This document shows positions 47,201 to 54,949 of a stretch of DNA of 57,996 nucleotides, piece after piece (the stretch's first letter is position 1; every line of letters begins with the position of its first letter). A program made the position numbers and the translations under genes. Below the pieces are notes generated by a model. That model did no database searches and was not told where the DNA came from. It worked only from the letters and a program-made list of their open reading frames with translations. Source of the DNA: Chitinimonas sp. BJB300 (GTDB taxonomy: Bacteria; Pseudomonadota; Gammaproteobacteria; Burkholderiales; Chitinimonadaceae); the NCBI RefSeq assembly GCF_002735695.1, contig NZ_PDZH01000009.1, positions 1 to 57,996 of the forward strand, read 5' to 3'.

Positions 47201-47986
47201 AAGGCTTCACAATATATATTGCAGCGCCAAGCAATTCGCGAAGTAGGCACGATAGTGCGAGATACCTATGAAGCAGGGAAATTAGGTGCTCTTCAGCGTT
47301 ATCGGAACGAACTTGCTTTGTGGTGGAGTAAGTCGTCGCCGCTAGACAAAGTGAAGCTTGTCGCGATTACAGCGGTGTCAACACTGGCAGTGGGGGCTAT
47401 AGCTGGTGCTACAGTTGGATTTATTATAGGAACGGGTGGGGCTGGCCTAATTGCCATTGGTGTCATCGCTTTACTCGCAATTGGAGTGACGACGCCTTTT
47501 GCTACCCGTCCTCTTTGGAGTTTATTAGCGCCCTATCTCAACATCTCAGTAGACCCTAATGAAATTCATAAGGAACTGAATACACATCGATTAGAAAGCG
47601 CATTAATCGAGGCGAGAAAAAATTTGGATTGGAAACTAGCGCAGCAGCCTGTTGTCTTGACCAATCTGAATGCTGAAGAATCAAACATTCTTGAGCGAAG
47701 CCAGCATGAACTGCGTAAGGAAGCGATAAAAGCAGTAACCAGTGAGTTACAGGCAGAATTAATTCGATTAAACAATTCAGGCACTGAGATAACAAGGGAC
47801 CAGATTGAAGATGCGGCAAATAGAATCATGTCCGAAAATAATCGAACTACGGTAATAAAGTTATTAGAAAAAAGCCGGGAAGAATGGATAGATAAAACTG
47901 ATTACTCCGGCGATAGACGTGATTTAGCAGAGGTAGCAGAGAAAATTGACAAAGCTATTGTTCTGGCTTTGCAAGCCAATGAGTAG
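44234..47986 (+). CDS. Large orphan protein, 1250 residues, two hydrophobic hairpins
   Basis: I do not recognise this protein. It is hydrophilic and helical, with Asn/Ser/Gln-rich N-terminus (QNNQNISSAASYTPIASPLLAT) and no signal peptide. Long coiled-coil-like stretches occupy about 90-740. A tryptophan cluster lies near 744-755 (WSAWLESKLPARSWW). Two hydrophobic regions follow, at about 890-948 (MPPAMVALLHFAGYAPYIAG, SGALGVNSVAALAIQGVFG) and 1042-1087 (AVGAIAGATVGFIIGTGGAG, LIAIGVIALLAIG), then a charged helical tail. Helical length with two late hydrophobic hairpins recalls secreted pore-forming or translocated effector proteins, but this is only a shape argument. The gene is AT-rich relative to neighbours, has GGAAGGGG before the start (an ATG at 44294 with GGAA is a second option) and stands alone. 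Confidence 0.85.
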   Translation: MTKSFSPRLQVAATLCIGNKMTQSIVYSNNPINYRNYPTTTETEQPKSSGIEEDGSNILEESKQNNQNISSAASYTPIASPLLATSKWDTDIHAESKNIASIASRLDFLSDLSIRKLDKLTFPQRLKELDIWKGILGTGLRADKNTEITTLNAAVVKYNAAVSNSISQLGALKDLNDIGISNQSAFNLIVKAEKSLHLLLQDLDNVDNNNKLLAHNNIALNYKNQKNDSAFITAIIPDLRDSVVQLQEAVKEIELAEQGTRSQLRTAIAHLKEEVSQQCPKLLGNDLLWLHQLRCELSHDSDVPKALERLMKNGVPFPKDINVTIELLNAFHPLSSLPSNMPEPPPSLETFKKDQEKSLSIDTGEYYSQLTDNYHDLQNSKLGTAYLDVLAAGGERVLAKLNEEISSNKDSVTYKKAELNRNTLVQQLEQYYRLMRVDAVNGHENFIFSIDNIEVKEAISQSVDLARQYAENYQQYGQVDFTDGHLMLLARTSELVKKHDILSFEEENFEPNNLDLQDGALDQFSALEKSSDTINLIRLRLQARECLQAQQKLLDQHVIPEDTVDPRKDLSSLINQNPAFLTERFELVANYNQALSGVIKRLDDKDQSISVDKLINPLQMALKMGQAEQAILKQILIASNDLTLVRELKTSATLQDEQNKKVDQAKISAQSQIIQGLSTTNHEMYQLRVKVLKDNTDKIRELSKEEYKRGDLIDQLNCEFQVGLLALQREEQRAMSGYGYPEQASWSAWLESKLPARSWWSSSYRESPQELILAHQLALQGMTIKDAYEQLGSVLKGYTSKPVGTLLEELGFSPNQLKVWATSHPSEMQALSENLTHSFGLLTNVGAGFSTQVKEVFSTAWSRGSTANLINDALSGTRTPIVGVKEITPMPPAMVALLHFAGYAPYIAGTVNGITSISAAGTLGNVISGALGVNSVAALAIQGVFGMAQTHTEIQFSEVLKKHRDMEVLISALLGTSNEQSPGIIDRLKKASQYILQRQAIREVGTIVRDTYEAGKLGALQRYRNELALWWSKSSPLDKVKLVAITAVSTLAVGAIAGATVGFIIGTGGAGLIAIGVIALLAIGVTTPFATRPLWSLLAPYLNISVDPNEIHKELNTHRLESALIEARKNLDWKLAQQPVVLTNLNAEESNILERSQHELRKEAIKAVTSELQAELIRLNNSGTEITRDQIEDAANRIMSENNRTTVIKLLEKSREEWIDKTDYSGDRRDLAEVAEKIDKAIVLALQANE

Positions 47987-48119
47987 GTACCGCAAGCCAC
48001 AGCGCTATCTGTCACTTAAGGATTACATAAAAAATAGGGACTACCAGCCACTACAACTCGGACAATTGCAGCAAAACGCGTGGCTCGGCTGCAAATACGC
48101 AGATTAAGGCCTGTCACTG

Positions 48120-48220
48120 CCCCCAAACAACGCAGCAGCGCCATTCAAAAAGCGGCTCAGCGAAGGGCACAGCCACAAAAAGCTTCCGTCAGCCAAGTCA
48201 AAACAAAGAGGGTTCGTCAT
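48120..48220 (-). pseudogene. Decayed 5' fragment of a second lysR gene
   Basis: Read from 48220 on the minus strand the start is MTNPLCFDLAD, and after a one- or two-base frameshift KLFVAVPFAEPLF, matching MTKPIRFDLPD-LKLFAAVATAGSL of the intact LysR at 42803-43702. At DNA level 48198-48231 and the intact gene's start region share about 29 of 34 bases, extending into the untranslated side (AGCCTTCGC before the ATG). The frame then stops. It lies about 100 bp from, and divergent to, the EamA gene. Confidence 0.7.
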
Positions 48221-48317
48221 TTGCGAAGGCTAATCAAGGAATAAAGCATTCTCATATCGTGTCTGAATCACGACAATAGCGGCATATACCAAGGCATTGA
48301 CGAAGATATCGAAACCC

Positions 48318-49256
48318 ATGGCTGCCTCAACCCCTAATACTAGCTCCTTCGTAAAACCAGAAGTCTTGGCTTGGCTACTGGATGGCCGTAATGCGGCGCT
48401 GCTAGCTGCTGCGGGTTTCTCGCTGAAAGCGATTTTCGTCAAACTCGCCTATGCGGCGGGTCCTGTCGATGCCATCACCCTCTTGGCACTGCGTATGTTG
48501 CTCGCGCTGCCTGCTTTTATCTGGTTGATCCACAAAGCCGGCGGTGAACCACTATCACGACGTGATTGGCTTGGCATGATGGTGCTTGGCATGGTGGGCT
48601 ACTACCTCTCCAGCCTGTTCGACTTCCTCGGCCTGCAGACCATTACCGCCGGGTTGGAGAGGCTCATCCTGTTCACCTACCCCACACTGGTATTGCTGCT
48701 GGAATCTGCCTGGTATCGCAAACCTATCAGCGGCAAGCTATGGGTAGGTATGGTCCTCACCTATCTGGGCCTGCTCGCCGCTTTTTGGCATGACCTCGTT
48801 CATACCGAAGCCAGCATGGCAGTGTTGATCGGTGCAGGCTGGGTATTCCTCTCCAGCCTTACCTTCTCTGCCTACTACCTGGGCACCGGTCGATACGTGA
48901 AGCAGCTCGGGTCTATGCGGCTTGCCGGGCTGGCAGGTGCCATGGCCAGCGGTTTTGTGTTGGGGCATTTTCTGCTTGTCCGTCCCGTCAGCAGCCTGAT
49001 GACCTTACCACTGGCTGTCTGGGGCTGGGCATTGGCCATGGCACTGTTTTCGACAGTGCTGCCCATCTGGTTGGCTGCCCGTGCAGTAGCGCTGCTGGGG
49101 GCTGGTAAGGCTGCAGCCATGGGCACCATCGGCCCTGTGCTGACCATCGTCTTCGGTTGGATGATTCTTGCAGAACCGTTCTCCTGGGCGCAGTTGTTGG
49201 GCTTGGGATTGGTGATCAGCGGAGTCAGCTGGATCAGTCACAGCAAATCCACCTAG
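48318..49256 (+). CDS. EamA-family (DMT) transporter
   Basis: A 312-residue inner-membrane protein with ten hydrophobic helices in two five-helix repeats (AALLAAAGFSLKAIFVKLAYAAGPVDAITLLALRMLLALP, and WGWALAMALFSTVLPIWLAARAVALLGAGKAAAMGTIGPVLTIVFGWMILAEPFSW). This is the EamA/RhaT drug-metabolite pattern; substrate unknown. The ATG at 48318 is preferred over a TTG 21 bases earlier, neither with a strong ribosome-binding site. A decayed lysR start lies divergently upstream. Confidence 0.92.
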   Translation: MAASTPNTSSFVKPEVLAWLLDGRNAALLAAAGFSLKAIFVKLAYAAGPVDAITLLALRMLLALPAFIWLIHKAGGEPLSRRDWLGMMVLGMVGYYLSSLFDFLGLQTITAGLERLILFTYPTLVLLLESAWYRKPISGKLWVGMVLTYLGLLAAFWHDLVHTEASMAVLIGAGWVFLSSLTFSAYYLGTGRYVKQLGSMRLAGLAGAMASGFVLGHFLLVRPVSSLMTLPLAVWGWALAMALFSTVLPIWLAARAVALLGAGKAAAMGTIGPVLTIVFGWMILAEPFSWAQLLGLGLVISGVSWISHSKST

Positions 49257-49330
49257 GTAAATCGGGCCCATATAGCCACGGAAACGTTACAATTACGCCG
49301 TTCCCGTCTGCTGTAAACCAGAGGCCCAAC

Positions 49331-50167
49331 TTGACGCCCGATCAATACTGCGAAGACAAGGCCGCCCAGAGCGGCTCCAGCTTCTATTACAGCTTCCGCT
49401 TCCTACCACTGGAAACACGCCGCGCCATTACCGCGCTCTACGCCTTTTGCCGTGAGGTAGACGATGTGGTGGACGAAACCCACGATGAAAATGTGGCGCG
49501 CACCACACTCAACTGGTGGCGCAGTGAAGTAGGCAACCTGTACGCCGGCACGCCCCAACACCCGGTGACACGCGCCTTGCAGCCACACGTGGCGCGTTTA
49601 CAATTGCCGCGCGAGCAGTTGCTGCAAATCATCGACGGCATGGAGATGGACCTCACCCAAGCACGCTACAACAGTTTTAAGGATTTGCAGGAATATTGCT
49701 ATCTCGTCGCGTCGGTAGTGGGGCTGTTATCGGCGCGTATTTTCGGTGTGAGTGACGATAAAACCTACGTGTATGCCGAAAAGCTGGGGCTGGCGTTCCA
49801 ACTCACCAATATCATCCGCGATGTTGGTGAGGATGCCCGCCGTGGCCGCATCTACCTGCCAGTGGACGAACTGCAACGCTTCAATGTGCCCGCCGCCGAT
49901 ATCCAGCACTACCGCGAAAGCGACAACTTCAAGTCACTGATGGCATTTCAGATTGAACGCGCAGAAGGTTATTACCAAGAGGCGCTTGCCATACTACCCC
50001 GACCCGACCGTAAACATCAGCGCGCCGGCCTTGTCATGGCCGCCATCTACCGCGCCACCCTAGAAGAAATCAAGGCCGATGGCCCTGGCAAAGTGCTGAA
50101 TCAGCGACTAAGCCTGACCCCTATCCGCAAACTGTGGCTGGCCTGGAAAACCTGGTGGTTCGCCTAG
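49331..50167 (+). CDS. hpnD: Presqualene diphosphate synthase HpnD
   Basis: Joins two farnesyl diphosphates to presqualene diphosphate. I chose a TTG start at 49331, preceded by GAGG, giving 278 residues (MTPDQYCEDKAAQSGSSFYYSF). The squalene/phytoene synthase signatures are present: first Asp-rich motif REVDDVVDE, DMEMDLTQARY-like EMDLTQARYNSFKDLQEYCYLVASVVG, and second motif NIIRDVGEDARRGRIYLP. Because an HpnE-type gene follows in the same unit, HpnD is more likely than phytoene synthase. Confidence 0.9.
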   Translation: MTPDQYCEDKAAQSGSSFYYSFRFLPLETRRAITALYAFCREVDDVVDETHDENVARTTLNWWRSEVGNLYAGTPQHPVTRALQPHVARLQLPREQLLQIIDGMEMDLTQARYNSFKDLQEYCYLVASVVGLLSARIFGVSDDKTYVYAEKLGLAFQLTNIIRDVGEDARRGRIYLPVDELQRFNVPAADIQHYRESDNFKSLMAFQIERAEGYYQEALAILPRPDRKHQRAGLVMAAIYRATLEEIKADGPGKVLNQRLSLTPIRKLWLAWKTWWFA

Positions 50168-50171
50168 GCTG

Positions 50172-50627
50172 ATGCCCATGGACAAACTCCCCTTCTCGCC
50201 TTGGTTCCTGTTCTTTGCCGTGCTGGTTATTTTCGCCATCATTGCTGTCAGCTGGCAGGAAATGCGGCGTGCCGATCGTATTGCAGTGCGGCGGCGTAAG
50301 ATGCGCCAAGCGCTGGAAACCTTCCGCATCGCTCGCAACTATGAGCGGGGGGATGGGTCGAGCGAGTTGTTCCTCTATAGCGCCGAGAATTCGAAGCGCC
50401 TATTGGAGTTAGAAAACCATATTATCAAGTACGGCAATGGCTCGGCATCCTGGCTGTTTTTCATGCCAGAACGACGCTTGTTCTTTATTCTGGAACTCGT
50501 CGCCATCGAGCCGGACGGCGACTTGCATTTCATCACCACGTTGCACCCCATCAAACCCGACCGGGCACGACAGGTGCTGGCACGCTACCCCGAGCTATAC
50601 CGGGAAATTTTCCGGGAAGAAATCTAG
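50172..50627 (+). CDS. Unknown single-span membrane protein in the squalene module
   Basis: A 151-residue protein (alternative start at the next ATG, residue 3) with one transmembrane segment at about 10-28 (WFLFFAVLVIFAIIAVSW) followed by a basic stretch (RRADRIAVRRRKMRQ) and a soluble alpha/beta domain (SAENSKRLLELENHIIKYGNGSASWLFFMPERRLFFILELVAIEPDGDLHFIT). I recognise no family. It starts 4 bases after hpnD and ends overlapping the hpnE start by one base, so it belongs to the same transcript and is likely a membrane partner. Confidence 0.8.
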   Translation: MPMDKLPFSPWFLFFAVLVIFAIIAVSWQEMRRADRIAVRRRKMRQALETFRIARNYERGDGSSELFLYSAENSKRLLELENHIIKYGNGSASWLFFMPERRLFFILELVAIEPDGDLHFITTLHPIKPDRARQVLARYPELYREIFREEI

Positions 50628-51913
50628 TGCGTGTCGCTGTTATCGGCGGCGGCTACGCCGGCATGGCCGCTGCCATGGAGCTGGCGCTGGCCGGCCGACA
50701 AGTCGAAGTATTTGAAGCTGGCCCGGTTCTGGGCGGCCGAGCCAGACGTATCGAAGTGGAAGGCCTGGTGCTAGACAATGGTCAACACATGGCGATTGGC
50801 GCATACCGCGAACTATTACGGTTATTGCATCTAGCCGGTGTTGCCGAACAGGACGTGTTTGCCCGCCTCCCTATGGAGCTGGATGTATTCGAAGGGCCAA
50901 AACGCACCATGCGACTGGCTTGCCCAAGACTGCCGGCGCCTATGCATACCATGGTCGGGCTATGCTGCGCGCAAGGGCTGAGCTGGGCAGAACGCTGGGC
51001 TGCGGTGCGGCTCATGGGCAAGGCCCGGTTGAATGGCTGGCGGCTGGCGCAAGACCAAAGCGTGGCCCAATGGCTGGCGGCGAACCGGCAACCGAAAATA
51101 CTGGTGCGCTGTCTGTGGGAACCCCTGACCCTGGCCGCGCTTAATACCCCCATCGCCGCCGCCAGCGCTCAGGTGCTGCTCAATGTACTGCGCGATAGCT
51201 TGGCAGCCAGCCGAGCTGCCAGTGACTTCCTGCTGCCGCGCGTGGATTTGTCCACCGTTTTCCCAGACGCCGCAGCACGCTACCTGCGCCAGCTGGGCGG
51301 CAAAGTCCATACCGGAGCCATGATCAAACAACTGCAAAAGACGAATGCCGGCTGGCAGCTTGACCGCAGCACGCTCCCTTTCCAGCAGGTTGTCATCGCC
51401 CTTCCCCCGCATCGGCTGGGCATGTTGGCCGATGGCATTGCCGCACTGGCCACGCCATTGGCCCAGCTGGCAAACTGGGCATGGCAGCCTATATATACGG
51501 TCTATCTGCGCTACCCAGCCGGCACGCACCTACCCAAGCCCATGCTGGGCATGGCAGGAAGCACCACACAATGGTTATTCGACCGTGGTCTGCTCTGTGG
51601 CCAGGATGGCCTGATGGCGGCCGTCGTGAGTGCAGAAGGGCCACACGAGGCATGGTCGCAGGATGTATTGGCGACCACGGTTGCGCAAGAGATTCAACGC
51701 AGCTTGCCAAACCTGCCTGCCCCGCTATGGCACCGGGTAATTGCAGAAAAACGCGCCACTTTCGCGTGCTACCCCAATCTGCAACGCCCCGGAAACACCA
51801 CCAGCGACCCGACCCTGTGGCTGGCTGGCGACTACACCGCCAGTGATTACCCTGCTACCTTGGAAGGGGCCATACGCAGCGGCATGGCTGCCGCACATGG
51901 CATATTGAGCTAG
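50627..51913 (+). CDS. hpnE: Hydroxysqualene dehydroxylase HpnE
   Basis: FAD-dependent amine-oxidase-fold enzyme that reduces hydroxysqualene to squalene. Starts with a GTG at 50627 that overlaps the stop of the previous gene. The dinucleotide-binding motif RVAVIGGGYAGMAAAMELALAGRQVEVFEAG is at the N-terminus, followed by GGRARRIEVEGLVLDNGQHMAIGAYREL, typical of HpnE. The C-terminal motif is WLAGDYTASDYPATLEGAIRSGMAAAHGI. At 428 residues it is of usual length. It depends on presqualene diphosphate from HpnD and hydroxysqualene from HpnC, which is not in this window. Confidence 0.92.
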   Translation: MRVAVIGGGYAGMAAAMELALAGRQVEVFEAGPVLGGRARRIEVEGLVLDNGQHMAIGAYRELLRLLHLAGVAEQDVFARLPMELDVFEGPKRTMRLACPRLPAPMHTMVGLCCAQGLSWAERWAAVRLMGKARLNGWRLAQDQSVAQWLAANRQPKILVRCLWEPLTLAALNTPIAAASAQVLLNVLRDSLAASRAASDFLLPRVDLSTVFPDAAARYLRQLGGKVHTGAMIKQLQKTNAGWQLDRSTLPFQQVVIALPPHRLGMLADGIAALATPLAQLANWAWQPIYTVYLRYPAGTHLPKPMLGMAGSTTQWLFDRGLLCGQDGLMAAVVSAEGPHEAWSQDVLATTVAQEIQRSLPNLPAPLWHRVIAEKRATFACYPNLQRPGNTTSDPTLWLAGDYTASDYPATLEGAIRSGMAAAHGILS

Positions 51914-51935
51914 CCGCCGCGATAGCAGCGGGACA

Positions 51936-52214
51936 TCAGAGCTCGTCCTCCAACGACGGTGTATCCGTACAGAAGCGGATATTCACCTGAGGCGCACCCA
52001 CTTTACCCACCACGGCCTGCAGCTGCTCGTTCAATACCTGCACCCGGTCCCAGATAACGTGGTCAAGCCGTGCCTTGTGATTCATAGCGCGCACTACCGG
52101 CACCAAGCCTGTATCGAAACTTTGCGCCAAGGCACGCAAGGTAGCTGCGAACTCACTCAAGTCGGGCGGCGCCAAATTCACCGTCGTCTGCTGGGCAGCC
52201 AATACCTCACCCAA
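51936..52214 (-). CDS. Hypothetical helical protein
   Basis: A 92-residue frame with a TTG start at 52214 and GAGG some ten bases upstream. The product is alpha-helical with no signal peptide (LSEFAATLRALAQSFDTGLVPVVRAMNHKARLDHVIWDRVQVLNEQLQAVV) and an acidic C-terminus (PSLEDEL). I recognise no family. It converges on hpnE. Confidence 0.45.
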   Translation of the reverse strand: MGEVLAAQQTTVNLAPPDLSEFAATLRALAQSFDTGLVPVVRAMNHKARLDHVIWDRVQVLNEQLQAVVGKVGAPQVNIRFCTDTPSLEDEL

Positions 52215-52424
52215 GGAGATTAAGCCTCAGCGATATCCAACCTGATGTCGATCCACGGCTTGAGCAGACCCTTCCAAAGACCGCATTGATACGGCGCGAA
52301 CCACACCCGCGGTCTACTATTCCAAGTACACAAAAGTTACGGCATGCGGGGTTTGTACGGTGCCAGGTAAGCCCTCCCTCGTACACAAAAGCATTGCCAA
52401 GCGATAGTTGCCAGGAGGAAAGCC

Positions 52425-52994
52425 ATGCCCAAAGCCCAAGCCAACACGGAGCGGTTAAAGCAAATTGTCGAAACCCAGTCGGCCATCACCCAAGCGGACC
52501 AGGATCTCGACCAATTCATGGAGCTCGTCTCCAATACGGTGCAGGAACTAACGGGTGCCAGCGGTGCGGTAGTAGAGTTGGTCGAGGAAGATGTCATGGT
52601 GTATCGCTGTGCAACCGGTGTCGTTGCACCTCACGTGGGTGTACGGCTCAAGCGTAAGGGGAGCTTATCTGGGCTCTGCGTTGCAACAGCCCAGGTATTG
52701 CGGTGCGACAATGCCGACTCCGACCCTCGCGTGGATAAGGAAGCGTGCAAGCGTGTCGGTGTTGGCTCGATGGTCTGCGCACCACTTTTTCAGATGGGCC
52801 AAGCGGTCGGAGTACTGAAAGTCGTCTCGGGCAATACCAACGTTTTCGATGACGAAGACGTTCAAATGCTCACGCTGTTGAGTGGCATGCTGGGCGCCGC
52901 ACTGGGGAAGCAATTGGCATTCGATGCGCTGCGTCAGGCCGAAACACGTATGCGCGCGCTACTGGACAATGCCCGGGTGCCCCATCGCCAGTAA
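52425..52994 (+). CDS. Stand-alone GAF-domain protein
   Basis: A 189-residue protein. GGAGG precedes the ATG. A coiled-coil N-terminus (NTERLKQIVETQSAITQAD) leads into one complete GAF domain (FMELVSNTVQELTGASGAVVELVEEDVMVYRCATG, LSGLCVATAQVLRCDNADSDPRVDKEACKRVGVGSMVCAPLFQMGQAVGVLKVVS, FDDEDVQMLTLLSGMLGAAL). The C-terminal LRQAETRMRALLDN is the usual lead-in to a PAS, kinase or GGDEF module, but the protein stops 7 residues later. It looks like the remaining sensory half of a larger signalling protein, or a stand-alone sensor. Confidence 0.85.
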   Translation: MPKAQANTERLKQIVETQSAITQADQDLDQFMELVSNTVQELTGASGAVVELVEEDVMVYRCATGVVAPHVGVRLKRKGSLSGLCVATAQVLRCDNADSDPRVDKEACKRVGVGSMVCAPLFQMGQAVGVLKVVSGNTNVFDDEDVQMLTLLSGMLGAALGKQLAFDALRQAETRMRALLDNARVPHRQ

Positions 52995-53108
52995 GTACCC
53001 TATTGCGTGGTACGGCATCAGTCCGTGGATTTCCGAATTTGCAGTCCCGGCTTGCATAAAGCAGCTGTAGTTCACAAAAGCAAAACGAAGCCGGTCGGAG
53101 GAAAAAGC

Positions 53109-54836
53109 ATGCGCTGGACCGTAGGACACAAGATATCGCTCGGCTACCTGATCGCCATGATATTGCTGATCACCATCAGCCTGCCGGCCTATCTCAATCT
53201 GACGTATCTGCTTGAAGCCAAGCAACTGGCTGATCGCACGCTCGCGGTGATAAGCCGGATAGATGACTTGGAATCACTCATCAAGGATGCGGAAACTGGC
53301 CAGCGCGGTTTTTTGCTTACCGGGGACACCAGCTACCTTGCGCCCTATTTGCAAGCTGCCCAGAAGATTGACGGCGCATTGCTGAAATTCCTCGCTATCG
53401 AGAGGAACAACGCCGTACCGCCACAACGGCTGGAACTGTTGCGGCAAGCTATCGGTTCCAAACTTGCGGAATTGCAGGAAACGGTAGCCATCCGCCAGAA
53501 GAACGGCCTGCAACCGGCGCTCGCAATCGTGCTGACCAACAGGGGAAAGCGCGATATGGATACCATACGCAGCGTGATAAGCGCCTTGAAAGCGGATGAA
53601 GTGATGCGCAGCCAGGCGCTCAGTGCAGCGGTCCAACTAAGCATCCAAACAACACGACAGATCATGCTGTTTGGTCTTCCATTTGCGGTATTGGTGATGT
53701 TCCTCGCCGCCTGGCTGATCACCCGGAACATCGCCCATCCGTTACAAGAACTGGCAACCGCGGCGCGTCGTATCGCCGTAGGCGACCTTTCGGTGTCACT
53801 AAACATCGGGCCACGCCAGGACGAGCTGGGCATACTGTGCCATGTTTTCGCCGAGATGGTTGCCTCCCTGCGTGGCAAGGCATCAACCGCGGCTGCGATC
53901 TCGCGCGGCGAATTGAATATCCAACCCAGCCTGCTGTCGTCTGAAGATGAACTGGGCCTCGCTTTTGTCGCCATGGTAGAGAACCTGAAGGGGACCGTCG
54001 CCAATTTGCGTTCAGGCAGTATGATCATGAGCGAAGTCGCTTCAACCGTATCACTCGTCACCGAGCAGGTTGTCGGTACTGCCGACGAAACGGCTTCGGC
54101 AACGCTGCAGCTCTCCACCACTGTGGATGAGCTGCGCCAAACCACGGAAATAACCTCCAAGCGAATGGAAGACGTCTCTTACCGTTCTGCGATGTCAACC
54201 GAAGCAGCGCAGCAAGGCAAGGCGGCAGTGCATGATGCTTCCGCCAGCATGTATGAGGTACAGAGTTGCATGGCAGTGCTGGCTGATCGCACGGCGAAAC
54301 TGACAGAAAGGAGTTTGTCCATCGGCGAGATCGCCAGTGCCGTGAATCACCTTGCCGAACAATCTGCCATTCTATCCGTGAATGCCAGCCTGGAAGCAGC
54401 ACACGCCAATGAGCATGGTCTAGGCTTCGCCGCTGTCGCCGCCGAGATACGCAGTCTTGCTAGTCAATCCAAACAGGCGGTACAGACCGTGCGGACGATT
54501 CTTGCCGAGATGCAGCGACTGATTGCTGGCCTGGTTGATGCGGCGGAACAGAGCAACCTAGCCATTACCCGCGGCGTTAACCGCTCGGAAGCTGCAAGCG
54601 TAGCCCTGACACGCATAGCGGAAGTCGTCGAGTCCAATACTGGAACTGCGAAGGAAGTAGCAGTCCATGCCATGCAGCAGGCAACGGGGATCGCCCAGAT
54701 TGCAGTGACGATCCACCAGATCAAGGTAGCGGCCAGCGACAACCTCCTCAACATGCGGAACATCAAGCTGGCAACCGGTGAGCTTGAGCGGGCGAGCCTG
54801 GGCCTGCGGGGTCAGATCGCAGCGTTTAAAACCTGA
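53109..54836 (+). CDS. Methyl-accepting chemotaxis protein with CHASE3-type sensor
   Basis: A 575-residue chemoreceptor. The ATG at 53109 follows GGAGG. Transmembrane 1 is at about 11-32 (GYLIAMILLITISLPAYLNL), a CHASE3-type periplasmic helical domain at about 40-175 (SRIDDLESLIKDAETGQRGFLLTGDTSYLAPYL), transmembrane 2 at about 180-202 (TRQIMLFGLPFAVLVMFLAAWLI), HAMP after it (AHPLQELATAARRIAVGDLSVSL), and the signalling hairpin AEQSAILSVNASLEAAHANEHGLGFAAVAAEIRSLA. The hairpin differs from the common QTNLLALNAAIEAARAGE form at several positions but keeps the overall pattern. No C-terminal CheR pentapeptide is visible. It follows the GAF gene by 114 bp. Confidence 0.95.
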   Translation: MRWTVGHKISLGYLIAMILLITISLPAYLNLTYLLEAKQLADRTLAVISRIDDLESLIKDAETGQRGFLLTGDTSYLAPYLQAAQKIDGALLKFLAIERNNAVPPQRLELLRQAIGSKLAELQETVAIRQKNGLQPALAIVLTNRGKRDMDTIRSVISALKADEVMRSQALSAAVQLSIQTTRQIMLFGLPFAVLVMFLAAWLITRNIAHPLQELATAARRIAVGDLSVSLNIGPRQDELGILCHVFAEMVASLRGKASTAAAISRGELNIQPSLLSSEDELGLAFVAMVENLKGTVANLRSGSMIMSEVASTVSLVTEQVVGTADETASATLQLSTTVDELRQTTEITSKRMEDVSYRSAMSTEAAQQGKAAVHDASASMYEVQSCMAVLADRTAKLTERSLSIGEIASAVNHLAEQSAILSVNASLEAAHANEHGLGFAAVAAEIRSLASQSKQAVQTVRTILAEMQRLIAGLVDAAEQSNLAITRGVNRSEAASVALTRIAEVVESNTGTAKEVAVHAMQQATGIAQIAVTIHQIKVAASDNLLNMRNIKLATGELERASLGLRGQIAAFKT

Positions 54837-54949
54837 CCGGCCTCACTCTACGACCGACGGCAAATGGGTGGGGAGAGTGGGCATCAACTATCCCGGGTAC
54901 CCTGCCATTCCAAGGATAAGATGGAACCATCCATCTGCCGACTGAATAC

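Noticed and set aside
49331-51913. Carotenoid pathway (phytoene synthase and desaturase)
   Set aside because: The flavoenzyme has HpnE-type motifs and no other carotenoid gene is present, so squalene formation fits better.
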